From Clusia tigrina (taxonomy: Eukaryota > Arthropoda > Insecta > Diptera > Clusiidae), in the NCBI GenBank assembly GCA_920105625.2, contig OV050031.1, positions 212,777,194 through 212,841,193 of the forward strand: a DNA stretch of 64,000 bases, read 5' to 3'. Both the position numbers and the translations under genes were made by a program. Below, one piece after another: positions 1-12,205 of the stretch (its first letter is position 1; each line of letters begins with the position of its first letter). The notes under the pieces are model-generated. The model made no database searches, was not told the origin of the DNA, and saw only the letters and a list, made by a program, of their open reading frames with translations.

Positions 1-1090
1 CAAATATAGTGATGTGCGCTGGTGTGTGCTCAGTAAGCCAAGCGCCTTTGGTGCTGTTGGTGATGCTCGAATAGTCCTGCCAAGTGTAATCCTGCCATCT
101 ACTCCTGCGATTATTGCACTCAGCAACGCACACGCACAGAATTGACACATTTGCATATTAAACACTTGAAGTTTCGTTTATGTAAATGTCAATTTCACAC
201 ACACACACACACGCGCGCTCACTTACCCATTCACACAGCCACATATTGACATAGTTGTGCACTCTTGCATGTCCGTTTGGTATTTGGAAACGTCCTTTTT
301 TTATATGTTGGACAATTGACGTGTTTTGGCTTTTAATGCACTTTATTTGCTTTGAATTGGGATTTTCCCAAAAAGCCCAAAAAAAACCAACGAAGGAAAA
401 ATATAAAATTGCATTTATTTGGTGCCTGAAATGGTGCCATTATTGCATTGTTTTTTTCCTCGCAGGATACTAGAAATATTTATAACTGTGCTTTTCTGTA
501 GCTAGTAAGGATTTCGTTGGGGATTTTGAAGCACTTTTTGCCAATTTTAACACTTTGATTCTGAATTTATGAGTTGCTGTTGGCACTCGTGTGGAATTCT
601 AATGGACTAAATTAACACTAAATTGACGCAGAATGGAGTCTTCGCAGCCTCAGAAAGAAGTGATAGAAGTGGGGTAGGCAGGAGAACCGCCGAGAAGGAG
701 GTCTCCTAGTACTCCGGCATTGATGCACATTGTAGTGAATTTCAGGAGGAAGCCGTTTCACTTTTGTGAAGTTTCCTCTTTCTGTTCTATTTATGTTCAA
801 GAAGTGTGCCACCAATTCTTAAACGATTGTAGATAATAAACTGCATGTATTGCTGTTATAGGAATATTGGAGCGAACATTTGTCAAGCTCTCTGTTTAAA
901 CTGTTTTGTTCTGTTGTTGCCCAATTTTCTTATTGGTGTTGTTGTTTACCATGAGAAATGAACTTGTTCTTCAAAGGAAGTCTACTCGAATAATGTTCTT
1001 ACAATGACTTTATATGCCATTTCAAGTAGTAAAGAAATTTCTTTCAATTCAATCGTTGCAGTAAAGAAATTTTTTTAAATTCATGCTTCA
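1..1090. other. Intergenic DNA, no gene recognised
   Basis: AT-rich non-coding sequence with a short (CA)n run near 198-216. The open frames here show no recognisable domain and no family resemblance. Confidence 0.6.
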
Positions 1091-1099
1091 TAGAGATGT

Positions 1100-2430
1100 C
1101 CTGTGATAGTGACCTATCCATTGAGTCGAGAGCTCAGAGCCTTCTACGAGTATGGCATGAAGAATACTTCAAACATATTCTTCACCCATGTTATTTAAAG
1201 TTTACTTAGGGAAATGAGGAGGTAGAGAAGGTAAAGAGGTATTCCAATGAAAGCGCAGGGCCTTCTACGAGTATAGTAAGAAAACTACCTCAAACATATT
1301 TGTATTCAATCTCCTTTTGAGACTAATGGAAGTGCGGAGAATGTATGATAGAAGGTCTTCGAATGAGGTGAGAGCACAAAGCATTCTACGAGTATAACAA
1401 GAAAATCACTTTATTCTTTAGACCTTACTTGTAGAATTGTATAGAATACATAATAGAAGCTCCTCCAATGAGGTAAAAACGCCATGATAATAAGTTTTAC
1501 TAATCAAATTTCTTTAGACCTTACTTGTAGAATTGTATAGAGTATATGATAGAAGGTCTTCCAAAGAGGTAAGAGCGCCAGGCCTTCTATGAGTATAGTA
1601 ATTTCATAAGTTTTCTTAATCAAATTTCTTTAGACCTTACTTGCAGAATTGTGTAGAATATATGATAGAAGGTCTTCCAATGAGCTGAGAGTGTTAGATC
1701 CTCTACGACCATAGTAATGATACTTACTTTTCTTTAGACCTATGGAAGTGGTTGGAATGATTCTGATAGAAATACTTTCAAACCTTACATATGGAAGTGA
1801 GTAGAATATATGATAAAATATCTTCCAAAGAAGTGAGGTCGCAAAATCTTGTACGAGAATGGTTATGAGAGACAATTGCAACGTTTTGAGTAAATCCTCT
1901 GTAGACGTTACATACGAAAGTGATTGAAACATCTTATAGAAGTGCTTAAACAAGCACTTCCTCAGCTATGACATCATATAAATAAAGCCTTCTGCGTATA
2001 CCATCCAGAAGATAAAGTCTTCCAATAAGCCGAGAGCGTAAGATCCTCTACGAATATAGTAATGGTACTTGTTTCATGCGTTTCCTGAATCAAATTTCTT
2101 TAAACCTTACTTATACAATTGTTTCAAATATATGTTAGAAGGTCTTCCAATGAGCTGAGAGCGAAAATATTCTACGAATATATTAATGACACTTGATTCA
2201 TGCATTTTCTTAATCAAATTTCTTTAGACCTTACTTGTATAATTGTGTAGAAGATATGATTGAAGGTCTTCCAATGAGCTGAGAGCGTATGGTGTAGAAA
2301 ATATGATAGAATGGGGTCTCCTACGATTTTAGTCATTATACTTACTTCATGTGTTTCATTAATAGTCTTTCTTTCGAACTTACCTATGGAAGAGGTTAGA
2401 ATGGATTTCATAGAGGTACTGTCAAGAACC
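1100..2430. repeat. Degenerate tandem array, about 122-bp unit
   Basis: A phrase like CTTCTACGAGTAT recurs near 1141, 1262, 1384, 1584, 1701, 1849, 2046, 2170 and 2319. It is accompanied by recurring TAGACCTTACTTGTAGAATT and GAAGGTCTTCCAATGAG blocks. Spacings of about 100-150 bp, with two double gaps, indicate roughly ten diverged units. No coding function is seen; the minus-strand frames inside are by-products of the repeat. Confidence 0.75.
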
Positions 2431-2929
2431 GAAAATTCGTCGCAAAATAAATACGATTTGGCGAAGTGAGTCTTAAGGAAGAATGCAATACTTTCCTGTC
2501 CAGAATCTTAAATTAATTGGAACCATTTTTAATATGGATCTCAGAACTAAACTCAGGATAAGAGACACAAGAATGGACATGAAGCTTAAATAGCAATATT
2601 TGGCTTAAACTATTGTATATTCAGTTATCACAGTTTACAAAAATGTGGCTTGACCCCGCCCCTTTGCCCACCAAAATGAAAGCGAACCAGTTCACAATCA
2701 ATTCAAACTGAAAATGATTCTGTTACTTGAAATATTTAATAAGCAATTTTATGATTTTTCCTTTTCAATTTTATTCCCTTGCTCCCTAACAGTCAAAGAC
2801 AGTCAATACACGCTTTCAATTGTGTGTTGGCGTTGATTTTGTTGTTGTTGTCAGGGTTTTTGTGTTTTCCACGCTCTTCTTTGCCATTTGCCACTTTAAT
2901 TTTTCTGTCAACAACACATTTAGAGACAT

Positions 2930-3380
2930 AACAACACCAACAGCAACAACCGCCGTACTAACAACAACAACAACCTCACTACTAACAACAACAACAACAA
3001 CCACACTACTAACCAGAGCAACCATAGTAGCAGCAATAGCAACAAAAACTGCAAACAATTGAACTGACACTATCGAAGCGAGTGTTGAAAAGAGGAATGC
3101 TTAAAAATCAGTGCCAGAAAAAAATTCAAAGAAGGCGGAACAGAGTAGAAGGGGGAAAAAAGCTTTCAATGGAGAATGTGCTCGCTCGCCCAAGCCCGTA
3201 TGGGGGCCGTCACAGCGAAAGTCATTTGCACTTTAACTACAACAACAACAATAACAGCAACAACAGCAACAACAGTAGGAGCAACAACAGCAACAAATGG
3301 TAGGAGCATCATCAGCATCAGCAGCGACAGCAATAATACGAGTAACAAGCGCAATGACAACAACAAATCGGAACAGCGCC
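2930..3380. repeat. CAA/CAG-type trinucleotide microsatellite cluster
   Basis: Runs of CAA and CAG triplets at about 2937-3010, 3236-3300 and 3325-3370. They give low-complexity frames on both strands (poly-T or poly-N on plus, poly-V, poly-L or poly-C on minus). No flanking conserved protein sequence supports a real exon. Confidence 0.7.
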
Positions 3381-3960
3381 AAACCGAGGCGAGGCAGCAA
3401 CAAGCACACGCAATGTTTGAACAAATGCTGCTGACTCCGCCGCCAATTCTGCTGGTGTCGCCTGCAATTGCAATGGGCAACGACAAGTGCGGCCCATTGC
3501 TGTTGGCAGTTTTCCGATACGTGTTGTTTTTACACAATTTTTACCATTCCATTTTCTTCTGCATCCTTTTCCATTCATTGTATTTATTTTCCTGCTTTTT
3601 TTTGGTGTTTCGTTTGTTTGTTTGTGTACTCAGCAGCCAAATTGTAGTAGCTTAACCCCACAAACACATACGCACCCTCACACGCATTCACACACTCGCC
3701 CATAAACTGTCATTTTCACACAATCCGCACACCTGCAATGCGCCCAGGTGTAAAATGCCGAAAAGCGTTCAACACCCCAACCCCAACCCCCAACTTAACA
3801 GCGAATTGCATGCAGCATTTTTATCGATTGCTGCCGAGTGCTGCAGGTCTGCGGTGGCTTTGTCGAAATTCTCGCTATCGACTTATTTAAAGTAAGTTCA
3901 GTTAAATTTTCAATTTCACAGCAAATTTCAGTGTTGTTGAAAGGGTTTTGCACGATTTGC

Positions 3961-4610
3961 GTCTTTAAAGGGGGTACTGAAAGTAGTCTCTAATAAATTG
4001 CGATAGGGAAACCTGATCATAACAGAATAAGTGCTGGAAAGTACCTCAAAGAGTAACTGAGCCCCTTCACAGCAATCAAATCAAAAGGTTGACGTCTTCA
4101 AACGAGGAACTGAAAGTTGTCTCTATAAACATGTGAAAGGGTAACATGTTCTTCAAAGAACATGTCCTGGAAATGACCTCAATGAGTAACTGAACCCCTT
4201 CACAGCAATTAAATCAAAAGGTTGACGTCTTCAAAAGAGGCACTGAAAGTTGTCTCTATTAACATATAAAAGCGAAACTTGTTCTTCAGAGAACATGTCC
4301 TGGAAATTACCTGAAAGAGTCACTGAGCCCCTTCACAGCAATCAAATCAAAAGGTTGACGTCTTTAAAAGAGGCACTGAAAGTAGTCTCTATTAACATGT
4401 GAAAGGGAAACATGTTCTTCAGAGAACATGTCCTGGAATTTACCTGAAAGAGTCACTGAGCCCCTTCACAGCAATCAAATCAAAAGGTTGACGTCTTCAA
4501 AAGAGGCATTGAAGTAGTCTCTATTAACTTGCGAAAGGGAAACTGGTTCTTCAGAGAACATGTCCTAGAAAGCACCTCAAAGAGTAACTAAAGCCAATCT
4601 CTCCGCAGGA
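3961..4610. repeat. Tandem array, 133-bp unit, about 4.7 copies
   Basis: CCCCTTCACAGCAAT recurs at about 4062, 4194, 4328 and 4461, a period of 132-134 bp. Units are highly similar to one another, so the array is fairly young. Each unit holds a hairpin, CATGTTCT-TCAG-AGAACATG in the best copies. The first and last units are diverged. Confidence 0.85.
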
Positions 4611-5550
4611 ATCAGATTTTGAGTTGATTTTGGATAATTTTGGGATCTCTACAATGAGAGTATTAAAACTAATGGATTCATTTGCAATTGTATAAAAACA
4701 GCATAGTTCCCACCACCATGGAATTGACAATTTTTGTCAAATAATGAGCCAGCAATTGAAGCTTTTTGCTCCGGTTTTGCGCGAAAAGCAAACAAAAATT
4801 TATGAATTTAAATTTAATTATGCGCAGGATGTGGGCAAATATTTATTCAACTGGCGCCAGCGGCAAACACCGCTTCAATTATGCATTGTATTTAAATTCC
4901 ACTGTTTTTCGTTTTTTGTTTTTATTTGCACAACAAAGATTTACTTAAATTGCATAATTAAAGGACATTCATGAAATTGGCGGTAAAAAAGGCACAAAAA
5001 AATAGTTTTTTTATATAAGCAATTATAATAAAATGTGTAATACTATTAGTATTGTTACGAAAATTAGTTCCAGCTAATAGTTTGATCAACCGGATTGTCA
5101 CAAGTCATACCTAAATCCTTGTTTGATAATTCAGTTTTAATTAAAATTGTTGAATTAAGCAGCAAATCACTTGTGAAACCGTCAATGCACCACAAAAGTT
5201 AAACTGTGTTCAGGTTTCTAGCAATATGACTGCTGCTGCCCCTCCCAACTTACAATTGGACTGCTCTGTTATGCTCTGTTTGAAGTAGCACTCAGCTCTC
5301 CTGAATGCTGTACTACTATCCTAACTATTTGAGAAGAGTGTTCATTAATGCAAGGAAGATGGCAAGCATAGAATGATAGAAAGAGACAACATATATAATA
5401 AATCGCAGCATTAGGAAGAAAGAGACAAGCATTGGAAAAAAGAAAGAGAGCAACAAATTGAGTGTCCTGGATTAAAATTTGCTTATATATTGGAGAAACG
5501 TTGTATCGCTAACACCGCAAATGACACTTTATCAGAAGTATTAGATTAGG
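4611..5550. other. AT-rich intergenic DNA
   Basis: No domain, RNA gene or strong repeat recognised. The frames around 4744-4974 have no recognisable similarity. Confidence 0.5.
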
Positions 5551-5551
5551 T

Positions 5552-5915
5552 TATATGGCTGTGCTAAGACTGACTTAGGCCTATTCAAGGCCCATTGTAG
5601 CCACTAGAGCTTTTTCCCCTACACCTCCCGATTCTTCTTAAACCATCTTGTGGTTTTGATAAAAGTAGACACTTTCGTTAGCTTCACCCGGGAAACCCCG
5701 TCAATGCTGTCAAAAAATGTGAATCCAAGTGAGAAGAACCTTTTTCTGTATAGTGCCTTGAACCCACACAGGAGGTGTTCCACTGTTCCTTCTTCCTCGA
5801 CATCGACAGCTACCACAAAAATCATAGTGGGGTATCCCAGTTTACTTGCATGTCTACCAATCAAACAGTGACCTGTCAGTACCCCTCTGACATATTTAAT
5901 ATCCTGCCGTTTAAT
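5552..5915 (-). mobile_element. Family-A non-LTR retrotransposon 3' tail (copy A1), 5'-truncated
   Basis: Read on the minus strand, the piece encodes the extreme C-terminus of a non-LTR retrotransposon polyprotein: LTGHCLIGRHASKLGYP, then an acidic stretch with EEEGTVEHLLC, then a hydrophobic tail ending near TTRWFKKN. The LTGHCLIGRHA...EHLLC pattern is what I know as the zinc-knuckle-like tail after RNase H in LOA/I-type elements; the clade is inferred. The 3' UTR contains the family block around GACTTAGGCCTA and ends at an AGGTTA-type tail near 5552. The zinc-knuckle cysteines have decayed, so this is a dead fragment. Confidence 0.7.
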
Positions 5916-5924
5916 TTCATCAGC

Positions 5925-6560
5925 AGTTTTGAACGATGCCCAAACGAAATGAACGAAATACCCAAAAATTACCCTAATTTGGGTTCCAGGCCATATTCAA
6001 ATACAAGGTGATGAATTCGCGGATCAGGCTGCAAAATACCCTTGCGCTGCTCCTGTGACTTCTACTCCTAACTACAGCTTCTCCGACATCAAACACTTCC
6101 TGAAAATATACACCACACCGTTAAAAATAAGCAGATTTGGAGCGTTACTTCGAGCTGGTGTAAAGGCGTAAACCCAAACCGAATTTCTCTTGTCGATTAT
6201 TTACCTCGTACCACAGACACAATCAGCAGACTGGACAGCGTAAAATTACTAAGACTCAGATTAGGTCATTCAAATATTTCTCACGGACACCTGATGAGTA
6301 TTGAAGCCAAGTCCATATGCAACTGCATTATCCAAACTGCTAACAGTATCCTATCACATTATCTCCGTGAGTGTCCAGAACTGAACCGCTTAAGTTATTA
6401 TATCTCTCAGCAAGGTGATCTCGTAATCCTGTCCCGGGCTTAGTCTAAAAAGGGATTCTTTCTAAAAAATCTTTTCTCTTCGAGTTGAAGGCCTCAGTAG
6501 CTAGTAATCTCTCCCCAGTCATTTGCAGTCATAATTGATTATGGTGTAAGATATAATAAT
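5925..6560 (+). mobile_element. I-clade-like retrotransposon remnant (RNase H end plus 3' UTR)
   Basis: On the plus strand, LIWVPGHIQIQGDEFADQAA (about 5969-6030) matches the end of a retrotransposon RNase H domain. It is followed, across frameshifts, by SRLDSVKLLRLRLGHSNISH and an ILSHYLRECPELN block typical of the segment after RNase H. The reading frame has stops and shifts. The 3' UTR shares a block with 48.4-48.5 kb (CCTCAGTAGCT, TTGCAGTCATAATT, GTAAGATA) and ends in TAATAA-like repeats near 6560, which fits the TAA-tailed 3' end of the I clade. Its 5' border abuts the 5' border of the opposite-strand A1 tail. Confidence 0.65.
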
Positions 6561-7312
6561 GTTAATAATTATGTCTTCTCAAGGGTTTGTAGACATGAGT
6601 ACAAGGAACTAAGGCTTTCATCTCGAAGAGAAAAAGATATACATAGAAACCTCTCCGGACGTTGTTCTGGGTAGTATGCGGACACGCAACCCTACTAGAC
6701 TGCGAAGACCTACTTCATAATTATAATCATTATTTTTATTATTTTATTATTATATTTTTATGTTTATTATTATTTTTGTTCTCCAGAAACTAATCTTGAA
6801 TTATCATTGCTTATATCACTGAAATTGTTGAAATTCCTTTTCGGCTTTTTTTGTTTGTTTGTTTGTTTGTAGTCAAGGAGTTCTATGTGTGACTCCTTGA
6901 AACTTATGTATGTGAATTGATCCTTAGTTGCCGATAGTATGACCCTAGATGGAGTACTCTTAAAGCAACATTACGCCAAATGATGGCGGTCGTAGTGAGA
7001 CCAGTTGATGAAGTTAATAAGTTGGCTTGGTTAGGGGCTAAACCCTTTCACTAAGTGCAACCATGTTTGATTTTTGCTACATCGGGGATCATAATTAATA
7101 GCACTTAGTGAATAAGAAAGAAGCTGATGGAACATCCTTGTGCAATTGAGGACAATGAGGGATGCACAGAACACCCCTTTTTTTGTATAGTAAATGACCG
7201 CCCTTATAGTAAATATATAGCCTTTTTAGTCCTGATTGAAGTCATTTCAAATTGAACTATGAATCTATTCAACAATTGAGGATTCCTTTTCCACAACACA
7301 AAATTGACCACA

Positions 7313-7510
7313 CACACATTTGAGAACTTCTCCCAATACAATGTTAGTTGGAACATTAACTCTTCTACATTAACTCTTCAAAAGCGACCAGAAAAGCAAC
7401 TCACCGCACAGTCTGCTTTACACATTTGAGAACTTCTGAAATACCATCTTAGCTCGAACATTAAGTCTTCTACATTAACTTTTCAAAAGCGACCAGAAAA
7501 ATACTCAGCG
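7313..7510. repeat. Two-copy direct duplication, about 106-bp period
   Basis: ACACATTTGAGAACTTCT, then a CATTAA(G/C)TCTTCTACATTAAC block and AAAAGCGACCAGAAAA, occur twice in a row (about 7313-7400 and 7420-7506). The flanks from 6560 to 7310 and from 7510 to 8040 hold no recognised gene. Confidence 0.7.
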
Positions 7511-8044
7511 CTCAGGGTACCTCAGCCTACCTTAAAAGGTACTTAGCTTAGCTAAGTGCATGCATGAATTTCTTTGAGTGTAGGCCTCAATTTTGATTGA
7601 CTAATTAAATATGAATATGTCAACATGGTAATTTCATTTCAATTTCCTTTTTATGGCTACTCAATTAAGTTATTTACTAATGTTGTGGTTGTGGTACTCC
7701 CGATAAAAACTCCACCAACTGAGTGGGGTACTGTGAGTGTACTCTGCCGGCTGTAGGGATGATGACAATTATTATAAAGACTAATCAAATATGCAGATTA
7801 TGCACAGCACTTGTGGGCGTACACAAATATCATCAATTTTATTTTGTTTAACTAAAAAAGGATAACAGCGGGGATTTGAAACAAATTTGCATAAAAACAC
7901 AGAGTCACACACACACGCACTCATTCACACACACACATATGGGAGCCCCTACCTGAGTACCGTATAGAAAATCAGCACACGTGCATCTGGGTGTGTTTGA
8001 AGGGGGGAGGGTATTGCTTTATTATTATATTCATTGTGGTCTAA

Positions 8045-8460
8045 TGTAATGTTTCATTGTTTTTCAAGTTGTTGTTATTGTGTTTCATGTTGTTGCTAAT
8101 GGTTTTATTGTGCGATGTTGTTGCTTTTGTTGTCTGTTGTTGTTGCTTTTGTTGTTTTCATTCTTTGTTGCTGCTTTTGGCGTACTTATACACAATTGTC
8201 AACATATCGCTTAAGCTACACCGTCACATAATTACCCACCGTGCATTATTTACTTGTTGTCACCCGTGTTCCATTTGTTGTTCGATACACATGTTCACGG
8301 TAGCTGCTGCTATTGTTGGTGCTGTTGCTTTTGTTGGTGCTGTTGCTTTTGTTGGTGCTGCTTCTACTGCTACTGTTGCTGCTGATGTTGGTGTGGTAGT
8401 TACTGATGTTGGTGTTGTTGTTGTTGTTGAGGTTGTGGTTCGTGGTCCCTTGCGCTTGCA
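8045..8460. repeat. GTT/GCT trinucleotide-rich low-complexity region
   Basis: GTTGTT, TTGCTT and GTTGGTGCTGTTGCTTTT repeats give a 140-residue frame on plus (poly-V/A/L/C) and a poly-N/S frame on minus. The frames are explained by composition. A polar N/S-rich exon on the minus strand cannot be strictly excluded but nothing supports it. Confidence 0.6.
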
Positions 8461-8479
8461 TTCCTATAAGCCAATTTAA

Positions 8480-9920
8480 CGCCTGATTACCCGGTCCACA
8501 GGCAAACAGCAGGCGATATCGTACTCGGCTGCTGGTTCTGTTGTGGCCGCCTATCTGTGCGCCCCCATTGCAGCAATCGGCGGCAATTCTTAATTAAAAT
8601 TTCATATTGCGAGAGGTGAATTGTGGCGCCCACATAATGTCAGCCGCGTAAGCAAATTTGAAAATACTTATGAGTACATACCAAGTAATGGGGGAATGGT
8701 TTTGAATTGAAGCTCCACAACAACAATCAAGACAAACATTATTATTATTTTGTTTATTTTGAGTATTTATTGTGTTGCTGTTAACTGCAAATATATTATT
8801 AATACATTTTTGAAACACTCAACCATAAAATTTGAAATCAACATTTCAACATTTCAACAGATACAAACTCGAACTTTCCCCCTCGACATTCAATCAATTT
8901 GTTGTTGTTCAGCATGAGTGGATTGAGAAAAATATGTAAAATATATAGCATAAAACAGCTAAAGACAGGTAGCATCATCCTTCATCCATGTTTAAGTAGC
9001 TATTTTCATGATAATAATAATAATCCCCGCACTCACTCCACTGAACCCTGCCATTTTGTAATTATGATGATACTCCGAGGCAGAGAAATTCGTAGGGAAA
9101 ACTTCATTCCGGCTTAGCAAATAAAGGAATACGTATCAGAGTGGGGGAGAACAACAATAATCCGAACATTTCTAGATTCATTCAGTGTGGAAAACAACAG
9201 TAATCCCAATAATTCAAAGAAATAAATGCAGTTCTGCAGATCTCTGGCATTTAAGAAAATTTTGCACAAACTTCTCCCATTTTCAAAAGAAGCAAAATTT
9301 ATTAAATATTTGCAGCTTATTTTCGGCATATTTCACTTGCCTAATCTTGTGTTGGAAATTCCAGAACTAAAGCCTCAGAGAAACAGTTCAACCACAACTA
9401 AGCAGAGGAATTAGCTTGTGAGGAATTAGCTCCTTCATAAATTGTAAGACTCGCAATGCAAATATGCCACAAAGTAAAATGTGAGCATTCTGTAAGTAAA
9501 ATCTATTTCGGGGCTTGCAGTGAACCGCAAATTGCAGCAAGCAATCAAATTTATTACCGAAAATCTCAAAAATTCTCCAAATCCGCAAATTGCGGCGTTG
9601 TTTCGCCGAACACTTTCGCTTACATGTGTAATTCTCAATGAGGCGAGCGCATTAAATTTAATCGTTTGATTGCTCGCAAATTCGTTTTTGCAACATTTAC
9701 GACGGCAGCGGCAGCGAAAGTCTTCAATGGGGAATATTTCACAAATATTTGCATATTCTGTGCTCTGAATACAACACCACGGGCGGAAAGATGAGGAACA
9801 TACGTTCACACTCTTTCGCCATTCGCAGTGTTTGCTTTTGGAATAATTTCAAAATGTTTTTAAAGAGCTTTCAATTAAAATGCTATTGAACATAATTATC
9901 TGTAATAGTCCAGGGGAAGG
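8480..9920. other. Unique-looking non-coding DNA
   Basis: Less repetitive, moderate-GC sequence with no recognised domain. It could hold host regulatory DNA. The frames around 9226-9809 overlap on both strands and look like chance. Confidence 0.4.
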
Positions 9921-9989
9921 TGTGTGAGTGTGAGTGTGAGTTTGTGTGTGTGTGTGTGTATGTGTATGTGTTTTTTTTTTTTTTTTTTT
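9921..9989. repeat. (TG)n microsatellite plus poly(T), 3' flank of the R1 insertion
   Basis: GTGTGAGTGTGAGTGTG, TGTGTGTGTGTGTGTATG and then 19 Ts. Read on minus it is poly(A) followed by CACATACACATACACACACA, an ACAY-like repeat. Confidence 0.9.
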
Positions 9990-11046
9990 AGGCTGCGGCC
10001 AAGGGGGGTTAATCTTCTGAAGATACTGTCAGCCCGTGCTGAGCGTATGTACGATTCACTCATAAATTATTATTTGTGCCTACGTATTAAACCACCCCCC
10101 TTTCGCACTCTATCCTGTATTCCAGTCGGTACTTGCCAATTAAGGAATTGCTTCGCCGGTGCAGGTGTGTTCAATTACTAATTGTGCATGCTATTGATCG
10201 AGCTATTTGCTCGTCCCGTCGAAGCCTTGTCATTATCTGCACGACCATCTTATTGGCTTCTTCCCTTGCCTTCTCCGAGCTGAGCATAAACTGTATCAAA
10301 CCGGTCGGGGTTAGGGGCCTCCGCATCAATATTTCGAGGTGGTGACGTGTGTTGCAAACCTTACGCACTCCAGGAGAACGTGCCTCGCATCCTCAATTTC
10401 ATTGGCGCAATATAGACAGTGGGGATCCTCCACATGCTTATATTTGTGCAAGTAATTCCTAAAACACCCATGGCCCGATATGAGTTGCGTCAGATAGTAG
10501 TTCACGTCACCATGTTTCCTCGTTGTCCATGTTTTGATATCTGGTATCATTTCATAGGTCCAGCGGCCTTTTGACGAGTTATCCCATCTGTGCTGCCATT
10601 CTACGATGCGTTCTTCGTCGATCTTCTTCGCCGAGTGTCCGTTATCCTTATTTTTCCGGGACATGTATGCCTGCTTTTTCTTTCTAGCAACAATATCGGC
10701 TGGGCAGCAGTTGGCAATGACGCTAGCTGCATCATCTGATACTGTCCTGAACGCGCAACTCACTCTTATCGATGACAGCCTGTATACGGATACTGCACTC
10801 TTCATATATGACTTATGTTTAGTGGCAGAGGCCCATATAGGAGCAGCGTATTGGAGCATCGACTTTGTGACGCTTGTGAGAAGTTCTCTTATTGGTTGTT
10901 TTGGACCACCTATGCTTGGCATGAGCCTTGCTAACCTAGCACAGGTTCTTGAGGCTTTCTCGCTGGCATATCTCATATGGTCTGTGAAATTATGGCTGCT
11001 ATCCAGTACAACTCCAAGGTATTTGAGGTTTGGAGAGGACGTAATA
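9990..11046 (-). mobile_element. 5'-truncated R1-clade non-LTR retrotransposon (RT C-terminus, zinc finger, poly(A))
   Basis: On the minus strand this encodes the part after the RT active site: NLKYLGVVLDSSHNFTDHM, the thumb region with LQYAAPIWA, EWQHRWDNSSKGRWTYEMI, YYLTQLISGHGCFRNYLHKY, and an intact zinc finger CLYCANEIEDARHVLLEC (about 10365-10418). After one frameshift near 10365 the C-terminus continues to about 10174 (LTPTGLIQFMLSSEKAREEA). This order is characteristic of R1-clade ORF2. The 3' end is marked by a 19-T run at 9971-9989, the poly(A) tail read on plus. The 5' end stops abruptly near 11046, so the catalytic RT core and endonuclease are missing. Both ends abut (TG)n/(CA)n DNA, which fits the microsatellite targeting described for the Waldo/Mino lineages of this clade. 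Confidence 0.85.
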
Positions 11047-11078
11047 TGTGTGTGTGTGTGTGTGTTATTGTGTATGTG
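11047..11078. repeat. (TG)n microsatellite, 5' flank of the R1 insertion
   Basis: TG repeats followed by TTATTGTGTATGTG. This sits at the truncated 5' junction of the minus-strand R1 copy, so the element lies inside one original microsatellite. Confidence 0.85.
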
Positions 11079-11309
11079 AAAGAAACACGAGCAATGGAGC
11101 AAGTCTGTGAGCTGCTAAGAAAGTGCCTTTGACCGATGGAAGTGCAGTTGAATGAAACGTTTTCACTAATCAAGGAAATTCAAGCGAACTGATGCACCAA
11201 AAATTTAGTGGGACACTTTTTAGTTTGAAATTGAACCCAAAAGGGAGGGGGAAATATGGAGGCCAAATAGAGGGGGAGAGGTGTGATAAGGACTTGCTGA
11301 AGCTTTACG

Positions 11310-12205
11310 GAGCTGTAGGTTAAGTTAGATTAGGTTACACTGGTTACACATAGACCTGCAAGCTCTGTTGCCAGATAGATATCCATTTAATAGTCAAAAT
11401 AAGGAGATATAAACAGAGAGACGCAGCTAGTCATAATATGGAGCTGTAAATGAGAGACATCCTTAACGAACCTTAGGAGGGAGACCATCCCTATTGCTTT
11501 GACCTCGTCCAGTCCCTCAAACCAGGGGGCTCCCAGGTGTGCCGGGTACGCTTTGGAAATTGCGGGGCATAGGCACAGGAAAGTGTATCTGTGCCCTGCT
11601 CCCCATATTTCCTACAATCGTTGTCCCATCCTTTCAGCGTGCACCACCTTTACACAAAGACCAGTCAATATACCTACAATCATTCTTAAATCCTTTTTCG
11701 GAAATGGCAGTATAGATATTGTTTGCTGAGACCTCGTCCAGTCCCTGAAACTTGGGGGCTCCCAGGCATGGCAGGCGCAATTTTGATCATTCTAAGCATA
11801 GGCACAGGAGGTGATCCAAAGTGCTTTTGTGCTCTGCTCCCCACATTTCCTACAATCGTTGTCCCATCCTTTTAACGTGCACCAGCTTTAGACAGTGATT
11901 CATCAATCGCCTACAATCTTTCTGCAACCATTTTTTGGAAATGCCAGTATGAATTTGGTTTGCTGAGACCTCATCCAGCCCCTTAAACCTGGTGTGACAG
12001 GCACGCTTTTGATATTTCAAAGCATAGGCACAGGAGATGCTCCAAAGTGTATTTGTGCCCTGCTCCCCATATTTCCTACAATCTTCGTTGTTCGTAATCC
12101 TTTCTGTGTGCACCACCTTTAGACAGTGACCTGTCAGTATGCCTACGGTCATTCTGCCAACCTTTGTCCGAAATGCCAGTATAGATTTTGATTACTGAGT
12201 ACCTA
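11310..12205 (-). mobile_element. Family-A 3' tail with three tandem copies of the C-terminal segment (A2)
   Basis: A unit beginning near GACCTCGTCCAG repeats at 11501, 11730 and 11967 (about 229-237 bp). Each unit, read on minus, resembles the LTGHCL...DCRKYGEQGTNTLW tail of family A; the third is clearest (frame 12152 to about 11850). The low-coordinate end carries a TAGGTTAAGTTAGATTAGG tail near 11317-11336. The tandem structure affects only the C-terminal knuckle and 3' UTR part, so it is either serial insertion or a local duplication. No unit has an intact knuckle. Confidence 0.6.

Noticed and set aside
3166..3655. Overlapping 123- and 159-codon frames on both strands
   Set aside because: Built on CAA/CAG microsatellites; no domain recognised.
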